A DNA stretch of 64,000 nt. Source: Natronococcus occultus SP4. GTDB lineage: Archaea > Halobacteriota > Halobacteria > Halobacteriales > Natrialbaceae. How positions within the stretch are numbered: position 1 is the stretch's first letter; every line of letters starts with the position of its first letter. This document shows, piece by piece, positions 43,752 through 51,649 of this stretch. The stretch lies in assembly GCF_000328685.1 (NCBI RefSeq), contig NC_019974.1, positions 735,001 to 799,000 of the forward strand. The letters run 5' to 3'. The translations under genes were made by a program, and so were the position numbers. The notes below the pieces were generated by a model. The model did not search any database and was not told where the DNA came from. It was given only the letters and a program-made list of their open reading frames with translations.

Positions 43752-43777
43752 CGAACGGCCATCCACAATCCAGTTGC

Positions 43778-43850
43778 GGGCCGGTGGGGTAGCTTGGTAT
43801 CCTTCGGCCTTCGGGTGGCCGTAACCGCGATTCGAATTCGCGCCGGCCCA
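43778..43850 (+). tRNA. tRNA-Pro (anticodon CGG)
   Basis: 73 bases form a full cloverleaf. The acceptor GGGCCGG (43778-43784) pairs with CCGGCCC (43843-43849), with discriminator A at 43850. The anticodon stem CGGCC/GGCCG encloses the loop TTCGGGT, which reads anticodon CGG with G37. The T arm is CGCGA-TTCGAAT-TCGCG. The D arm has AGCTTGGTA with the conserved GG. CCA is not encoded, and a CTTTT run follows. No intron is seen. Confidence 0.93.
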
Positions 43851-44115
43851 CTTTTCCCCACGTTCGTCCTCGATAGCGACGGCCTTCGGGTGGCCGTAAC
43901 CACGTTCTCACGAGCGAAGTGAGCGAGAGCAAGCGGGATGGGCGAAGCGAGTCCTCCGTGGGAGGAGGAATACAGCGCATGGGTTTGTCGGTTCGGTCCC
44001 GAGGTAAGGACGAGTCACGGCGGCCGCAAGCGAGGACGTGCCGTCCTCGTGGGGCGAGTCGTCGAGAGCGGTCGAAACCCAAACCGTTACTGGACTCGGA
44101 CCCCTCGGACGGACG
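43851..44115. other. Intergenic region with partial tRNA copy
   Basis: No gene is seen. It holds a T-rich run after the tRNA, the 22-base copy of the anticodon arm (43880-43901), and two copies of the interspersed GAGCGAAGTGAGCGAGAGC/GGGCGAAGCGAG type of motif near 43910-43951. Confidence 0.6.
43880..43901 (+). repeat. 22-bp copy of the tRNA-Pro anticodon arm
   Basis: Bases 43880-43901 match 43805-43826 exactly: the anticodon stem, loop and the variable-loop start of tRNA-Pro. Flanks do not match. This could be the leftover attachment site of an integrated element that recombined in the anticodon loop, a common archaeal integration site; no integrase is in the window. Confidence 0.75.
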
Positions 44116-44844
44116 ATGACCGACGCATTCGACGATGTCGTCTCGGCCGACAACGTCGCGACACGACGCGACGAGGTCGCCGCCAGCGTTCGCGCCCACG
44201 CCGGTGAGATGGCCCGTCAGCTGGCCGTCATCCAGGGCGGAGACTACGGCCAGCGAACCTTCGAGACTGCCGACGGGGAGTGGACGCTGAAGTACGAGGC
44301 CGGCGACGTCCAGTATCTCCGGTTCGAGCCGGGTTCGGGCTCGGAGATCTACGCCGTCTCGAGCAAGCAGCCGCCCGAGCCGGAGGCGCTCGAGCGAGCG
44401 CTTGCGGATTACGACGCGTTCGTCGAGACGTTCAACGAGTACGTCGAGTCGTTCGACGGGCTGTTCGACGACGCGGCCACGTCGTTCCCGCCGGTCGCGA
44501 GCGCGGCGGAGCTGGCTGCCGAGCGTGATCGCATCCTCGAGCGGATCCGGGAGGCCGCGACCGCGATGGCCCAGGAGCTCCACCGCTACGACGGCGAGTA
44601 CGGCACCTACCGGACGACCGTCTCGGGCACCCGCTGGGAGCTGAAGTGGGACGGCGACGCGGTCTCTTACCTGCGGGTCGGCGGCTCGGACGGCACCTAC
44701 CTGCTCTCGCAGTACGGCCCCGCGCCGGCGCCGGAGGTCCGTCGGCTCGTCGACGACGTCGGCGCCTTCGTCGAATCCTTCAACGAGGACGTCGCCGACC
44801 TCGAGGCCGACCTCTCCCGCGTCGCCTTCGAAACGACGCCGTAG
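44116..44844 (+). CDS. Internally duplicated acidic protein
   Basis: 242 residues. The protein contains two copies of one domain: FETADGEWTLKYEAGDVQYL with EPEALERALADYDAFVETFN (about 50-115) and TTVSGTRWELKWDGDAVSYL with PEVRRLVDDVGAFVESFNED (about 160-230). Each has a strand-rich half then a helix with a DYDAFVETFN/DVGAFVESFN motif. No known family is recognised, and no enzyme residues stand out. No membrane span, no signal peptide, so cytosolic. Convergent with the PadR gene. Confidence 0.75.
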   Translation: MTDAFDDVVSADNVATRRDEVAASVRAHAGEMARQLAVIQGGDYGQRTFETADGEWTLKYEAGDVQYLRFEPGSGSEIYAVSSKQPPEPEALERALADYDAFVETFNEYVESFDGLFDDAATSFPPVASAAELAAERDRILERIREAATAMAQELHRYDGEYGTYRTTVSGTRWELKWDGDAVSYLRVGGSDGTYLLSQYGPAPAPEVRRLVDDVGAFVESFNEDVADLEADLSRVAFETTP

Positions 44845-45009
44845 GGTGTGCCTACGACGGACGCGACGGGCTGTAAGCTCCCCGTTCCGTCCTCGTCGGT
44901 GCGAGTCCCGACGAGCCCGCGGCTTCGGCGTCGGCCCTCCGATCGCGGACCGTCGCGGTCGCGTCGCTCGAGGACCGTCGTTTCCGGAAGCACCACAGGC
45001 TGGGCGGGG

Positions 45010-45285
45010 TCAGACGTCGACGTACTGGTCGACCCACTCCTGGCGCCGCTGGAGTTCGCGACGCCCGTTCGGCGTCAGAGCGTAGTAGTTCGTCCGACGG
45101 TCGAGCTGGCCCTTCTCGATGAGCTCTTTCTCGACGAGCGCGTCGAGGTTCGGGTACAGCCGACCGTGGGTGACGGGCTGGTCGATGTACTCGTTGATGT
45201 CGTCGAGAATCTCCTGTCCCGACGGTCGATCCTTCCCTGCGATGACGTACAGCAGGTCGCGCTGGAAGCCGGTGAGTTCGTCCAT
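45010..45285 (-). CDS. PadR-like transcriptional regulator
   Basis: 91 residues forming a single winged helix: ELTGFQRDLLYVIAGKDRPS, VTHGRLYPNLDALVEKELIE, then RTNYYALTPNGRREL. This matches the short haloarchaeal PadR-family regulators. It likely represses nearby or unlinked genes. Its DNA lies between the duplicated protein and the NUDIX gene; the target is unknown. Confidence 0.85.
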   Translation of the reverse strand: MDELTGFQRDLLYVIAGKDRPSGQEILDDINEYIDQPVTHGRLYPNLDALVEKELIEKGQLDRRTNYYALTPNGRRELQRRQEWVDQYVDV

Positions 45286-45512
45286 GGGGGTTCCTCTGAG
45301 TGGGGACGTTCACCCATTCGTGGCTTTGTTATACACTGAACAGCCGCGAGACTGTAGCCGTTAAGCGACGGATACATCCACCACTCGAGCCCGCGAGGAC
45401 GCTCGCCCGGCGTCGGAACGAATCGCGCACGGTCGGGGAAGACACCCGGTTCGGGGAGCTCGTCTAGTCGCGTTGCGGGGTGTTTTTGATGCGGACGATC
45501 CTACGCCGAGGT

Positions 45513-46067
45513 ATGTCGACCGATCCGCTCGCCTGGGAGACCCTCGAGGACCGAACATCGTACTCCTGTCCGGGATTCGACGTGATCACCGAGACCGTTC
45601 GGCTTCCGGACGGGACCGAAACCGAGTTCGACTACCTCTCGGAGCCCGCGAGTGTCTGCGTCCTCCCCTTTACGCCCGATGGCGACGTCGTCTGCATCGA
45701 GGAGTGGCGCCAGGCGGTCTCGCGGGTTAGTCGCGGCGTTCCCGTCGGGAGCACCGAACCGGACGACGACGACCTTGAGACTGCGGCCCGGCGCGAGCTC
45801 GCCGAGGAAACCGGTCACGAGGCCGACCGCATCGAGCCACTCGTGACGGTCGAACCGGCAAACGGGCTCGCGGACTCGGTTATGCACTTTTTCGTCGCCG
45901 ACGGCTGCCAGCCGACGGCCGAGCAGCGACTCGATCACAACGAGAGCATTCGGGTCGCTCCGACGAGCTTCGCGGAGCTCACGGAGGCTGTCCGGGAGGG
46001 CGAGATCCGCGACGGTCGAACGGTCCTGGCGCTGTCGTACTACCGCTTGTTCGAGGACGGGCAGTAG
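45513..46067 (+). CDS. NUDIX hydrolase
   Basis: 184 residues from ATG 45513. The NUDIX box is present as RVSRGVPVGSTEPDDDDLET followed by AARRELAEETGHEAD, in which RELAEETG supplies the metal-binding Glu residues. Sequence around FDVITETVRLPDGTETEFDY resembles the ADP-ribose pyrophosphatase branch. Likely hydrolyses a nucleotide-sugar or ADP-ribose in the cytosol. Ends 47 bases from the first acidic-repeat gene on the other strand. Confidence 0.85.
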   Translation: MSTDPLAWETLEDRTSYSCPGFDVITETVRLPDGTETEFDYLSEPASVCVLPFTPDGDVVCIEEWRQAVSRVSRGVPVGSTEPDDDDLETAARRELAEETGHEADRIEPLVTVEPANGLADSVMHFFVADGCQPTAEQRLDHNESIRVAPTSFAELTEAVREGEIRDGRTVLALSYYRLFEDGQ

Positions 46068-46114
46068 CAGTTCCAGCCTCGACAAAAAAGTGACCGACCG
46101 GTCTCTCGCGCCGT

Positions 46115-47479
46115 TCAGGCGATAATCGAGAGCTCCTCGTCGTCGCCGTCGTTCTCGTCGTCCACGTCGTTATCCTCCTCGGGCTCGTCGTCGATCTCCT
46201 CGTCGAGGGCCTCCTCGAGTTCGTCCATATCGAGGGTGATCGTCTCGGCGGTCGAGTCACCGACCGTGAGCACCGACGCGGAAGCCTGCGTGACGACTTC
46301 GTCCGCGGCCTCGTCGTTCTCTTCATCATCGTCGTTGGCGATTTCGTCGTCCTCGTCGTTAGCGACCCCGTCGTTCTCCTCTTCGTCGTCAGCAATGTCG
46401 TCGTCTTCTTCCTCGACGTCCTCGAGGGATTCGATGGTCATCGAGTCGAACGTGATCTCGTCGACGTCGAACTGCTCGATGGTTAGCTGCTCGATCTCCT
46501 GTGTCTCGACCTCGTCGTCCTCGTCATCGACTACCTCGTCATCGTCGTCGTTAGCGACGTCGTTCTCTTCGTCGTCAGCGACATCGTTCTCGTCATCGGC
46601 GATGTCGTCGTTCTCGTCGTCAGCGACATCGTTCTCTTCGTCCTCGTCATCGTCGTCGAAGATACCCTCGAACCAGTCGCCGATCTGGTCGATAATGCCA
46701 TCGTCCTCGACGGTCAGCTCGTCGATGTTCATCTCCTCGACGTCCATCGTCTCGATGGTGAGGTCCTCGACGACGAGTTCGTCAGCTTCCTCGTCGATCA
46801 GGTCGACGTCCTCGTCGTCAGCGACGTCGTTCTCTTCGTCGTCAGCGACATCGTTCTCTTCGTCGTCAGCGACATCGTTCTCGTCATCAGCGACGTCGTT
46901 GTCCTCGTCATCGGCAACGTCGTTCTCTTCGTCATCCATCATCTCATCGTCGTCGTTCATCTCGTCGTCAGCGACGTCGTTCTCCTCGTCGTCGGCGACA
47001 TCGTTCATTTCGTCCTCTTCGAGTTCGAGGTCTTCCATCGTCACGTCCTCGAGTTCGAGCGACTCGATCTCGACGTCGGTAAGCATGAGTTCCTCACCAA
47101 CGTCATTGTCCTCGTTAGCGATATCGTTCTCCTCGTCGTCGACGACGTCATTCTCTGCATCGTCGGCAACGTCGTTTTCTTCGTCGTCAGCGACGTCATT
47201 TTCCTCCTCCTCGACGTCGTTCTCCTCATCGTCGTCGAGTTCCGCCTCGAGTTCCTCTTCGTCGACGTTGAACTGTTCGACGTTGAGTTCCTCGATCGTC
47301 GCGTCCTCGACGGTAACGCTATCGAGGTCGAGTGTCTCGACCTGTACGTTCTCGAGTGTTACGCTCGTGTCTCCGGCGTCGCTCGTGCTTACGGACGCTC
47401 CGGCGAGGCTAGCTCCTCCCGAAAGAGCGACCATGAGTACGACGAACACCACGCCAAATTGCTGCAGTCGTGGGACCAT
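46115..47479 (-). CDS. Secreted acidic-repeat protein A
   Basis: 454 residues. The start MVPRLQQFGVVFVVLMVALS is a Sec signal peptide with likely cleavage near AGAS, about residue 28. The mature chain alternates two elements. Beta-rich modules carry short hydrophobic strand patterns (VTLENVQVETLDLDSVTVED, ELVVEDLTIETMDVEEM, IEQLTIEQFDVDEITFDSMT). The linkers are very acidic, made of variants of ENDVADDE with about sixteen NDV tripeptides. There is no C-terminal span, no Cys and no sorting signal. At DNA level it is a coding 24-base minisatellite. A Ca2+- or other cation-binding surface protein is possible. No family is recognised. Confidence 0.85.
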   Translation of the reverse strand: MVPRLQQFGVVFVVLMVALSGGASLAGASVSTSDAGDTSVTLENVQVETLDLDSVTVEDATIEELNVEQFNVDEEELEAELDDDEENDVEEEENDVADDEENDVADDAENDVVDDEENDIANEDNDVGEELMLTDVEIESLELEDVTMEDLELEEDEMNDVADDEENDVADDEMNDDDEMMDDEENDVADDEDNDVADDENDVADDEENDVADDEENDVADDEDVDLIDEEADELVVEDLTIETMDVEEMNIDELTVEDDGIIDQIGDWFEGIFDDDDEDEENDVADDENDDIADDENDVADDEENDVANDDDDEVVDDEDDEVETQEIEQLTIEQFDVDEITFDSMTIESLEDVEEEDDDIADDEEENDGVANDEDDEIANDDDEENDEAADEVVTQASASVLTVGDSTAETITLDMDELEEALDEEIDDEPEEDNDVDDENDGDDEELSIIA

Positions 47480-47776
47480 GCACCTCGGCCTACAGCCAGA
47501 CCGAGACTAAAGCGAGGGGACTGTTACATCATTATTTTCGGGAAAATATCGATTAGTGCCGGCGACGGACGGCCGGGCTGTGAGAGAAGAAAGTTAGTGG
47601 AAATCAGCCACTTTGTGGAGCAGAATCCTTGTTGTGCTTGCGATTGCTGCAATATTATTTCAGAGCAATGTGAACGAGAGCTTACCAGGATATTCGATCG
47701 GCGAAAAACGAACGACAGGTTCGATCGAGGACTCGATCGAACCGCGAACGGCGATCCGCGCTTGGGGCCGTCCCGA
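47480..47776. other. Spacer between the twin acidic-repeat genes
   Basis: 297 bases with no protein gene. The part nearest gene A (to about 47546) aligns without gaps to the region before gene B and is its promoter. The rest (about 47547-47776) is AT-richer and shows no recognised feature. Confidence 0.6.
47521..47546 (-). promoter_or_regulatory. Shared promoter block, gene A copy
   Basis: CTGTTACATCATTATTTTCG and following bases (plus-strand notation) match 49090-49115 in sequence and in distance to the start codon. AT-rich core suggests the TATA and BRE region. It indicates that A and B are controlled alike. Confidence 0.55.
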
Positions 47777-49048
47777 TTAGCTCAGGATCGACGGCAGTCC
47801 GTCGTCGTTCTCGTCATCGTCGTTGAGCAGGCCATCGTCTTCATCTTCGTCCTCGTCGTCATCTAGCAGGTCGTCGTCATCCTCGTCGACATCATTTTCT
47901 TCAACGTCGTCGAGTTCGTCGGCGTCGGCGAGTGTGAGCGACTCGACGGTCGCGTCACCGATCTCGATCATCGACGCGGAGGCCTGCGAGATGGTCTCCT
48001 CGTCGTCAGCGACGTCGTTCTCCTCGTCATCGGCGACATCGTTCTCCTCGTCGTCAGCGACGTCGTTCTCCTCGTCGTTGGCAACGTCGTTCTCGTCGGC
48101 TTCTTCGACCGACTCGACGGTCATCGAGTCGACGTCGATCTCGTCGACGTCGAACTGCTCGATGGTGAGTGACTGCATCTCCTGGACGTCGTTGTTCTCG
48201 TCGTCGGCGACGTCGTTCTCCTCATCGTCGGTAACGTCGTTGTTCTCGTCGTCAGCGACATCGTTCTCGTCATCGGCGACATCGTTCTCTTCGTCGTCAT
48301 CCACCATCTCGTCGTCAGTTTCCTCGTCGTCAGCGACGTCGTTCTCCTCGACGGTCAGATCGTCGACGGTCAGCTGTTCGACGTCCATCGATTCGATGGT
48401 GAGCTCTTCGATGGTGAGCTCGTCAGCGTCCTCGTCGAACACGTTCGTTTCGTCGTTCTCGTCATCGGCCATCATCTCGTCGTCAGTTTCCTCATCGTCA
48501 GCGACGTCGTTCTCCTCGTCATCCATCATCTCGTCATCATCCATCATCTCATCGTCGTCGTTCATCATCTCGTCGTCAGTTTCCTCGTCATCGGCGACGT
48601 CGTTCTCAGCGTCCTCCTCGAAGTCCTCCATCGTCACGTCCTCGAGTTCGAGCTGGTCGAGCTCGATATCGGTGATGGTGACCTCGTCGGCCTCCTCGTC
48701 GTCAGCGACGTCGTTCTCCTCGTCATCGGCGACATCGTTCTCCTCGTCATCGGCGACGTCGTTCTCCTCGTCGTCCGCTTCATCGGCGTCGTTCTCCGCA
48801 TCGATAGCGTCCTGGAGTTCCTGGACGTCAGCGTCGAACTCCTCGACGTTTAGCTCCTCGATAGTCGCGTCCTCGACGGTAACGCTATCGAGTTCGAGTG
48901 TCTCGACCTGTACGTTCTCGAGTGTTGCGCTCGTGTCTCCGGCGTTGTCGGTCGCGCTCGTGGACGCTCCGGCGAGGGCAGGACCCCCCGAGAGAGCGAC
49001 CATGAGTACGACGAATACCACGCCGAGTTGCTGCGGTCGTGAAACCAT
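47777..49048 (-). CDS. Secreted acidic-repeat protein B
   Basis: 423 residues, a paralogue of protein A. Same signal peptide (MVSRPQQLGVVFVVLMVALS), same first module (NVQVETLELDSVTVEDATIE), and again alternating beta-rich modules (TITDIELDQLELEDVTMED, ELTIEELTIESMDVEQLTVD, QSLTIEQFDVDEIDVDSMTV) with ENDVADDE and DDEMMD repeats, about sixteen NDV tripeptides. The C-terminal DEDEDDGLLNDDDENDDG is extremely acidic. No anchor is visible. It lies 297 bases upstream of A on the same strand and shares its promoter sequence, so the pair arose by duplication. Function unknown. Confidence 0.85.
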   Translation of the reverse strand: MVSRPQQLGVVFVVLMVALSGGPALAGASTSATDNAGDTSATLENVQVETLELDSVTVEDATIEELNVEEFDADVQELQDAIDAENDADEADDEENDVADDEENDVADDEENDVADDEEADEVTITDIELDQLELEDVTMEDFEEDAENDVADDEETDDEMMNDDDEMMDDDEMMDDEENDVADDEETDDEMMADDENDETNVFDEDADELTIEELTIESMDVEQLTVDDLTVEENDVADDEETDDEMVDDDEENDVADDENDVADDENNDVTDDEENDVADDENNDVQEMQSLTIEQFDVDEIDVDSMTVESVEEADENDVANDEENDVADDEENDVADDEENDVADDEETISQASASMIEIGDATVESLTLADADELDDVEENDVDEDDDDLLDDDEDEDEDDGLLNDDDENDDGLPSILS

Positions 49049-49089
49049 GCGTAACGGGGTACACCCAACCCGAGAGTAAAACGAGACGA

Positions 49090-49115
49090 CTGTTACGCCA
49101 TTATCGTCGAGAAAA
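49090..49115 (-). promoter_or_regulatory. Shared promoter block, gene B copy
   Basis: CTGTTACGCCATTATCGTCG and following bases (plus-strand notation) match the block before gene A. Both sit about 42-67 bases before the respective ATG. Confidence 0.55.
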
Positions 49116-49277
49116 GACTACTTAGAACCGTGCAACCGTCCCTAATCTCTCGTTCATCGTATCGCCTTCCGTGACCGTAATCGATACCGCCACTATCACG
49201 GATCGAGCACCGTCGACTACAAGGACGCCCGATCGCGGAACGGAACGTTTACCGACGCCCTCGCCAACAGTCGGTCG

Positions 49278-50759
49278 ATGCGCGAGTGCTTCGAACTCCG
49301 GGACGTCGACGCCGGCGGCCGAATCGGCGAACTCACCGTCCCGCGTGCCGACGTGACCGTCGAAACGCCGGCGCTGCTGCCGGTGATCAACCCGAATCTG
49401 GACACGATCAGTCCCCGCCGGCTCGCCGAGGAGTTCGGCGCCGAGATCCTCATCACCAACTCGTATATCATCTACGGCACCGACGACGTCCGCGAGGCCG
49501 CCCTCGAGGACGGCCTCCACGACGTCCTCGATTTCCCAGGCGCGATCATGACCGACTCCGGCTCCTTCCAGCTCGCGGAGTACGGCGAGATCGACGTCAC
49601 GACCGAGGAGATCCTCGAGTTCCAGCACGCGATCGGATCCGACATCGGGACGCCCGTTGACATCCCGACGCCACCGGACGTTTCCCGCGAGCAGGCCGAA
49701 GACGAGCTCGCGACCACCCAGGAACGCCTCGAGATCGCTGCGGACGTCGACACCGGCGAGATGCTGGTCAACGCGCCCGTCCAGGGCTCGACCTACCCCG
49801 ATCTCCGGGAGGACGCGGGTCGCCACGCGGCCGAGACCGACCTCGACGTCTTCCCCGTGGGTGCGGTCGTGCCGCTGATGAACGACTACCGCTACGACGA
49901 CATGATCGACGCTGTCGCGGGCGCCAAACGCGGTCTGGGCGCCGACGCGCCCGTTCACCTCTTCGGCGCCGGCCACCCCATGATGTTCGCGCTCGCGGTC
50001 GCGATGGGGTGTGATCTGTTCGACTCGGCCGCCTACGCACTGTACGCCCGAGACGACCGCTACCTGACGGTTCGCGGAACGCGCCACCTCGATGATCTCG
50101 ACTACATGCCGTGCTCGTGTCCGGTCTGTGTCAGTCACTCGCCCGACGAGTTACGAGCGCTGCCCGACCGGGAGCGCGAGGAGGAGCTGGCCGCCCACAA
50201 CCTCCACGTCACGTTCGAGGAGATTCGCCGCATCAAGCAGGCGATCCGCGCGGGCAACCTCCTCGAGCTGGTCGAGCAACGCGCCCGCGCCCACCCGACG
50301 ATGCTCGACGGCTACCGGGCGCTGCTCGATCACGCCGACCAGCTCGAGCGCTCCGACCCGGTCTCGAAGGGCGCGTTCTTCTATACGTCCCACGAGAGCG
50401 CTCGCCGACCCGAAGTGCGTCGCCACCACCGGCGTCTCGAGCGGCTCGCGGTTCCCGACGCGCTCTTTCTCACCGAAGGGAGCACCGACGGCGGCGACGC
50501 GTACGACGACACCTGGCGGGTTCAGCCGCCGTTCGGACCCTTCCCCCGCGAGCTCTCGAAGAGCTACCCGCTGACCGCCGAGGTTCCCGACCGAACCGAC
50601 CGCGGCGCGCTCGCGGCCGCGGCCGACGGCGTGGCCCGCCTCGTCGAGGACAACCCCGACACCGAGTTCGCGCTGGGCCACCGCGGGTGGCCAGCGGACG
50701 TCCTCGCCCGCGTTCCGGACCGCGTCGAACGGGTCGGTCTGTCGAGCGACGCGGAGTAG
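49278..50759 (+). CDS. tgtA: Archaeal tRNA-guanine transglycosylase (archaeosine)
   Basis: 493 residues. It replaces guanine 15 of tRNA with preQ0. The catalytic TIM barrel has [18 protein letters not shown] with the first catalytic Asp, [17 protein letters not shown], and [20 protein letters not shown]. The zinc site [19 protein letters not shown] and later His are present. The C-terminal domain (about 400-490) is shorter than in full archaeal TGT, which usually has a PUA part. The archaeosine synthase ArcS is encoded about 0.9 kb downstream. Confidence 0.93.
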   Translation: MRECFELRDVDAGGRIGELTVPRADVTVETPALLPVINPNLDTISPRRLAEEFGAEILITNSYIIYGTDDVREAALEDGLHDVLDFPGAIMTDSGSFQLAEYGEIDVTTEEILEFQHAIGSDIGTPVDIPTPPDVSREQAEDELATTQERLEIAADVDTGEMLVNAPVQGSTYPDLREDAGRHAAETDLDVFPVGAVVPLMNDYRYDDMIDAVAGAKRGLGADAPVHLFGAGHPMMFALAVAMGCDLFDSAAYALYARDDRYLTVRGTRHLDDLDYMPCSCPVCVSHSPDELRALPDREREEELAAHNLHVTFEEIRRIKQAIRAGNLLELVEQRARAHPTMLDGYRALLDHADQLERSDPVSKGAFFYTSHESARRPEVRRHHRRLERLAVPDALFLTEGSTDGGDAYDDTWRVQPPFGPFPRELSKSYPLTAEVPDRTDRGALAAAADGVARLVEDNPDTEFALGHRGWPADVLARVPDRVERVGLSSDAE

Positions 50760-50833
50760 TACCTCCGTTTCCGATCCCGTTTGCGGTTTTGTTTACGTCC
50801 GAAAGGAACGTCGAGGCGACCGTGACTGCGGTC

Positions 50834-51088
50834 CTATCTCTCGAGTTCCTCGTCGATCGAGAGCCACCAGAGGTACCCCTCGCCGACGACCTCGTGACCT
50901 TCGAGCCGTCCGTCCTCGACCAGCGACTCGAGACGCTCGAGCAGCACTTTCGGAGGAACGTCGAACTCCCCGGCGAGATAGGTCGTGTTCACGACGGGTT
51001 TCGGCGCGGTGCGGATCGCCTCGACGATTCGGTCGTCGTCGATCGAGTCGACGCCGTCCCCCGGCTCGTCGCTTGACGGTGGCGACAT
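50834..51088 (-). CDS. Small winged-helix protein
   Basis: 84 residues from ATG 51088. After an acidic start (EPGDGVDSIDDDRIVEAIRT), a winged-helix pattern is visible: NTTYLAGEFDVPPKVLLERL then GRLEGHEVVGEGYLWWLSID. It could bind DNA and act as a local regulator. It lies between tgtA and the membrane protein gene, on the opposite strand. Confidence 0.65.
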   Translation of the reverse strand: MSPPSSDEPGDGVDSIDDDRIVEAIRTAPKPVVNTTYLAGEFDVPPKVLLERLESLVEDGRLEGHEVVGEGYLWWLSIDEELER

Positions 51089-51188
51089 ACGGGCGGTACG
51101 GGTTCGGTCGAATTGAATCTGCGGGGGCACCCGGTGGCGATCGGACCGCACGGTACGGGTTTTTCTCCGTCGCCGGCGTACCGAGGGT

Positions 51189-51602
51189 ATGCTTCGGCCA
51201 CTGTTGCTCGTGTTCGCCGCGATCGAGATCCTCGTTCCCGCCCGACTCGTCGCCTGGGGCGAACGACGAGCCTTCGAGGATCCAAACGCCGGTCGACTGC
51301 GGCCGTGGACGCTCCCGCTGGCGCGACTCGAGGGCGTCGCCGCAATCTGGCTGGTCCGAAACTGGGGGGCCACCTGGTCCGGACTCAAACCGCTGTTCGG
51401 CGTCCTCGGGCTGCCGGCCGCCTTGCAGCCCCGGGCGTTTCTGGAGGTCGCGCTCGAGGCGGCATACGAGAACCCCGACGCGATCGAGCCGAAGCCGTGG
51501 GTCGTTCCCGCCACGCGCGTCCTTGGGTGCCTCTCCCTCGCGGTCGCGCTGTGGCCCGGACGGTCGGGATCGATGTCGGACGCTCGGACCGAGCGCCCGT
51601 AG
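51189..51602 (+). CDS. Hypothetical membrane-associated protein
   Basis: 137 residues with two or three hydrophobic stretches (about 3-20, 44-60, 68-85, 105-122) and a basic/polar remainder. No family is recognised. It starts a short gap after the divergent winged-helix gene and ends 47 bases before arcS on the same strand, so it may be cotranscribed with arcS. Function unknown. Confidence 0.6.
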   Translation: MLRPLLLVFAAIEILVPARLVAWGERRAFEDPNAGRLRPWTLPLARLEGVAAIWLVRNWGATWSGLKPLFGVLGLPAALQPRAFLEVALEAAYENPDAIEPKPWVVPATRVLGCLSLAVALWPGRSGSMSDARTERP

Positions 51603-51649
51603 CCGACGGCTATCGACAGCCTCTTTCGCGCTCCGGCGCGAGATGCGGT

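Noticed and set aside
46236-47510. Long plus-strand frame rich in serine antisense to acidic-repeat gene A (and a similar one at 47823-49079)
   Set aside because: It is the mirror of GAC/GAG/GAT-rich codons read backward as Ser codons. The minus strand has a signal peptide, modular design and promoter; the plus frame has none.
46115-49048. CRISPR-like regular repeats
   Set aside because: The 24-base units are in frame, vary by codon and have no distinct spacers. They are a coding minisatellite, not a CRISPR array.
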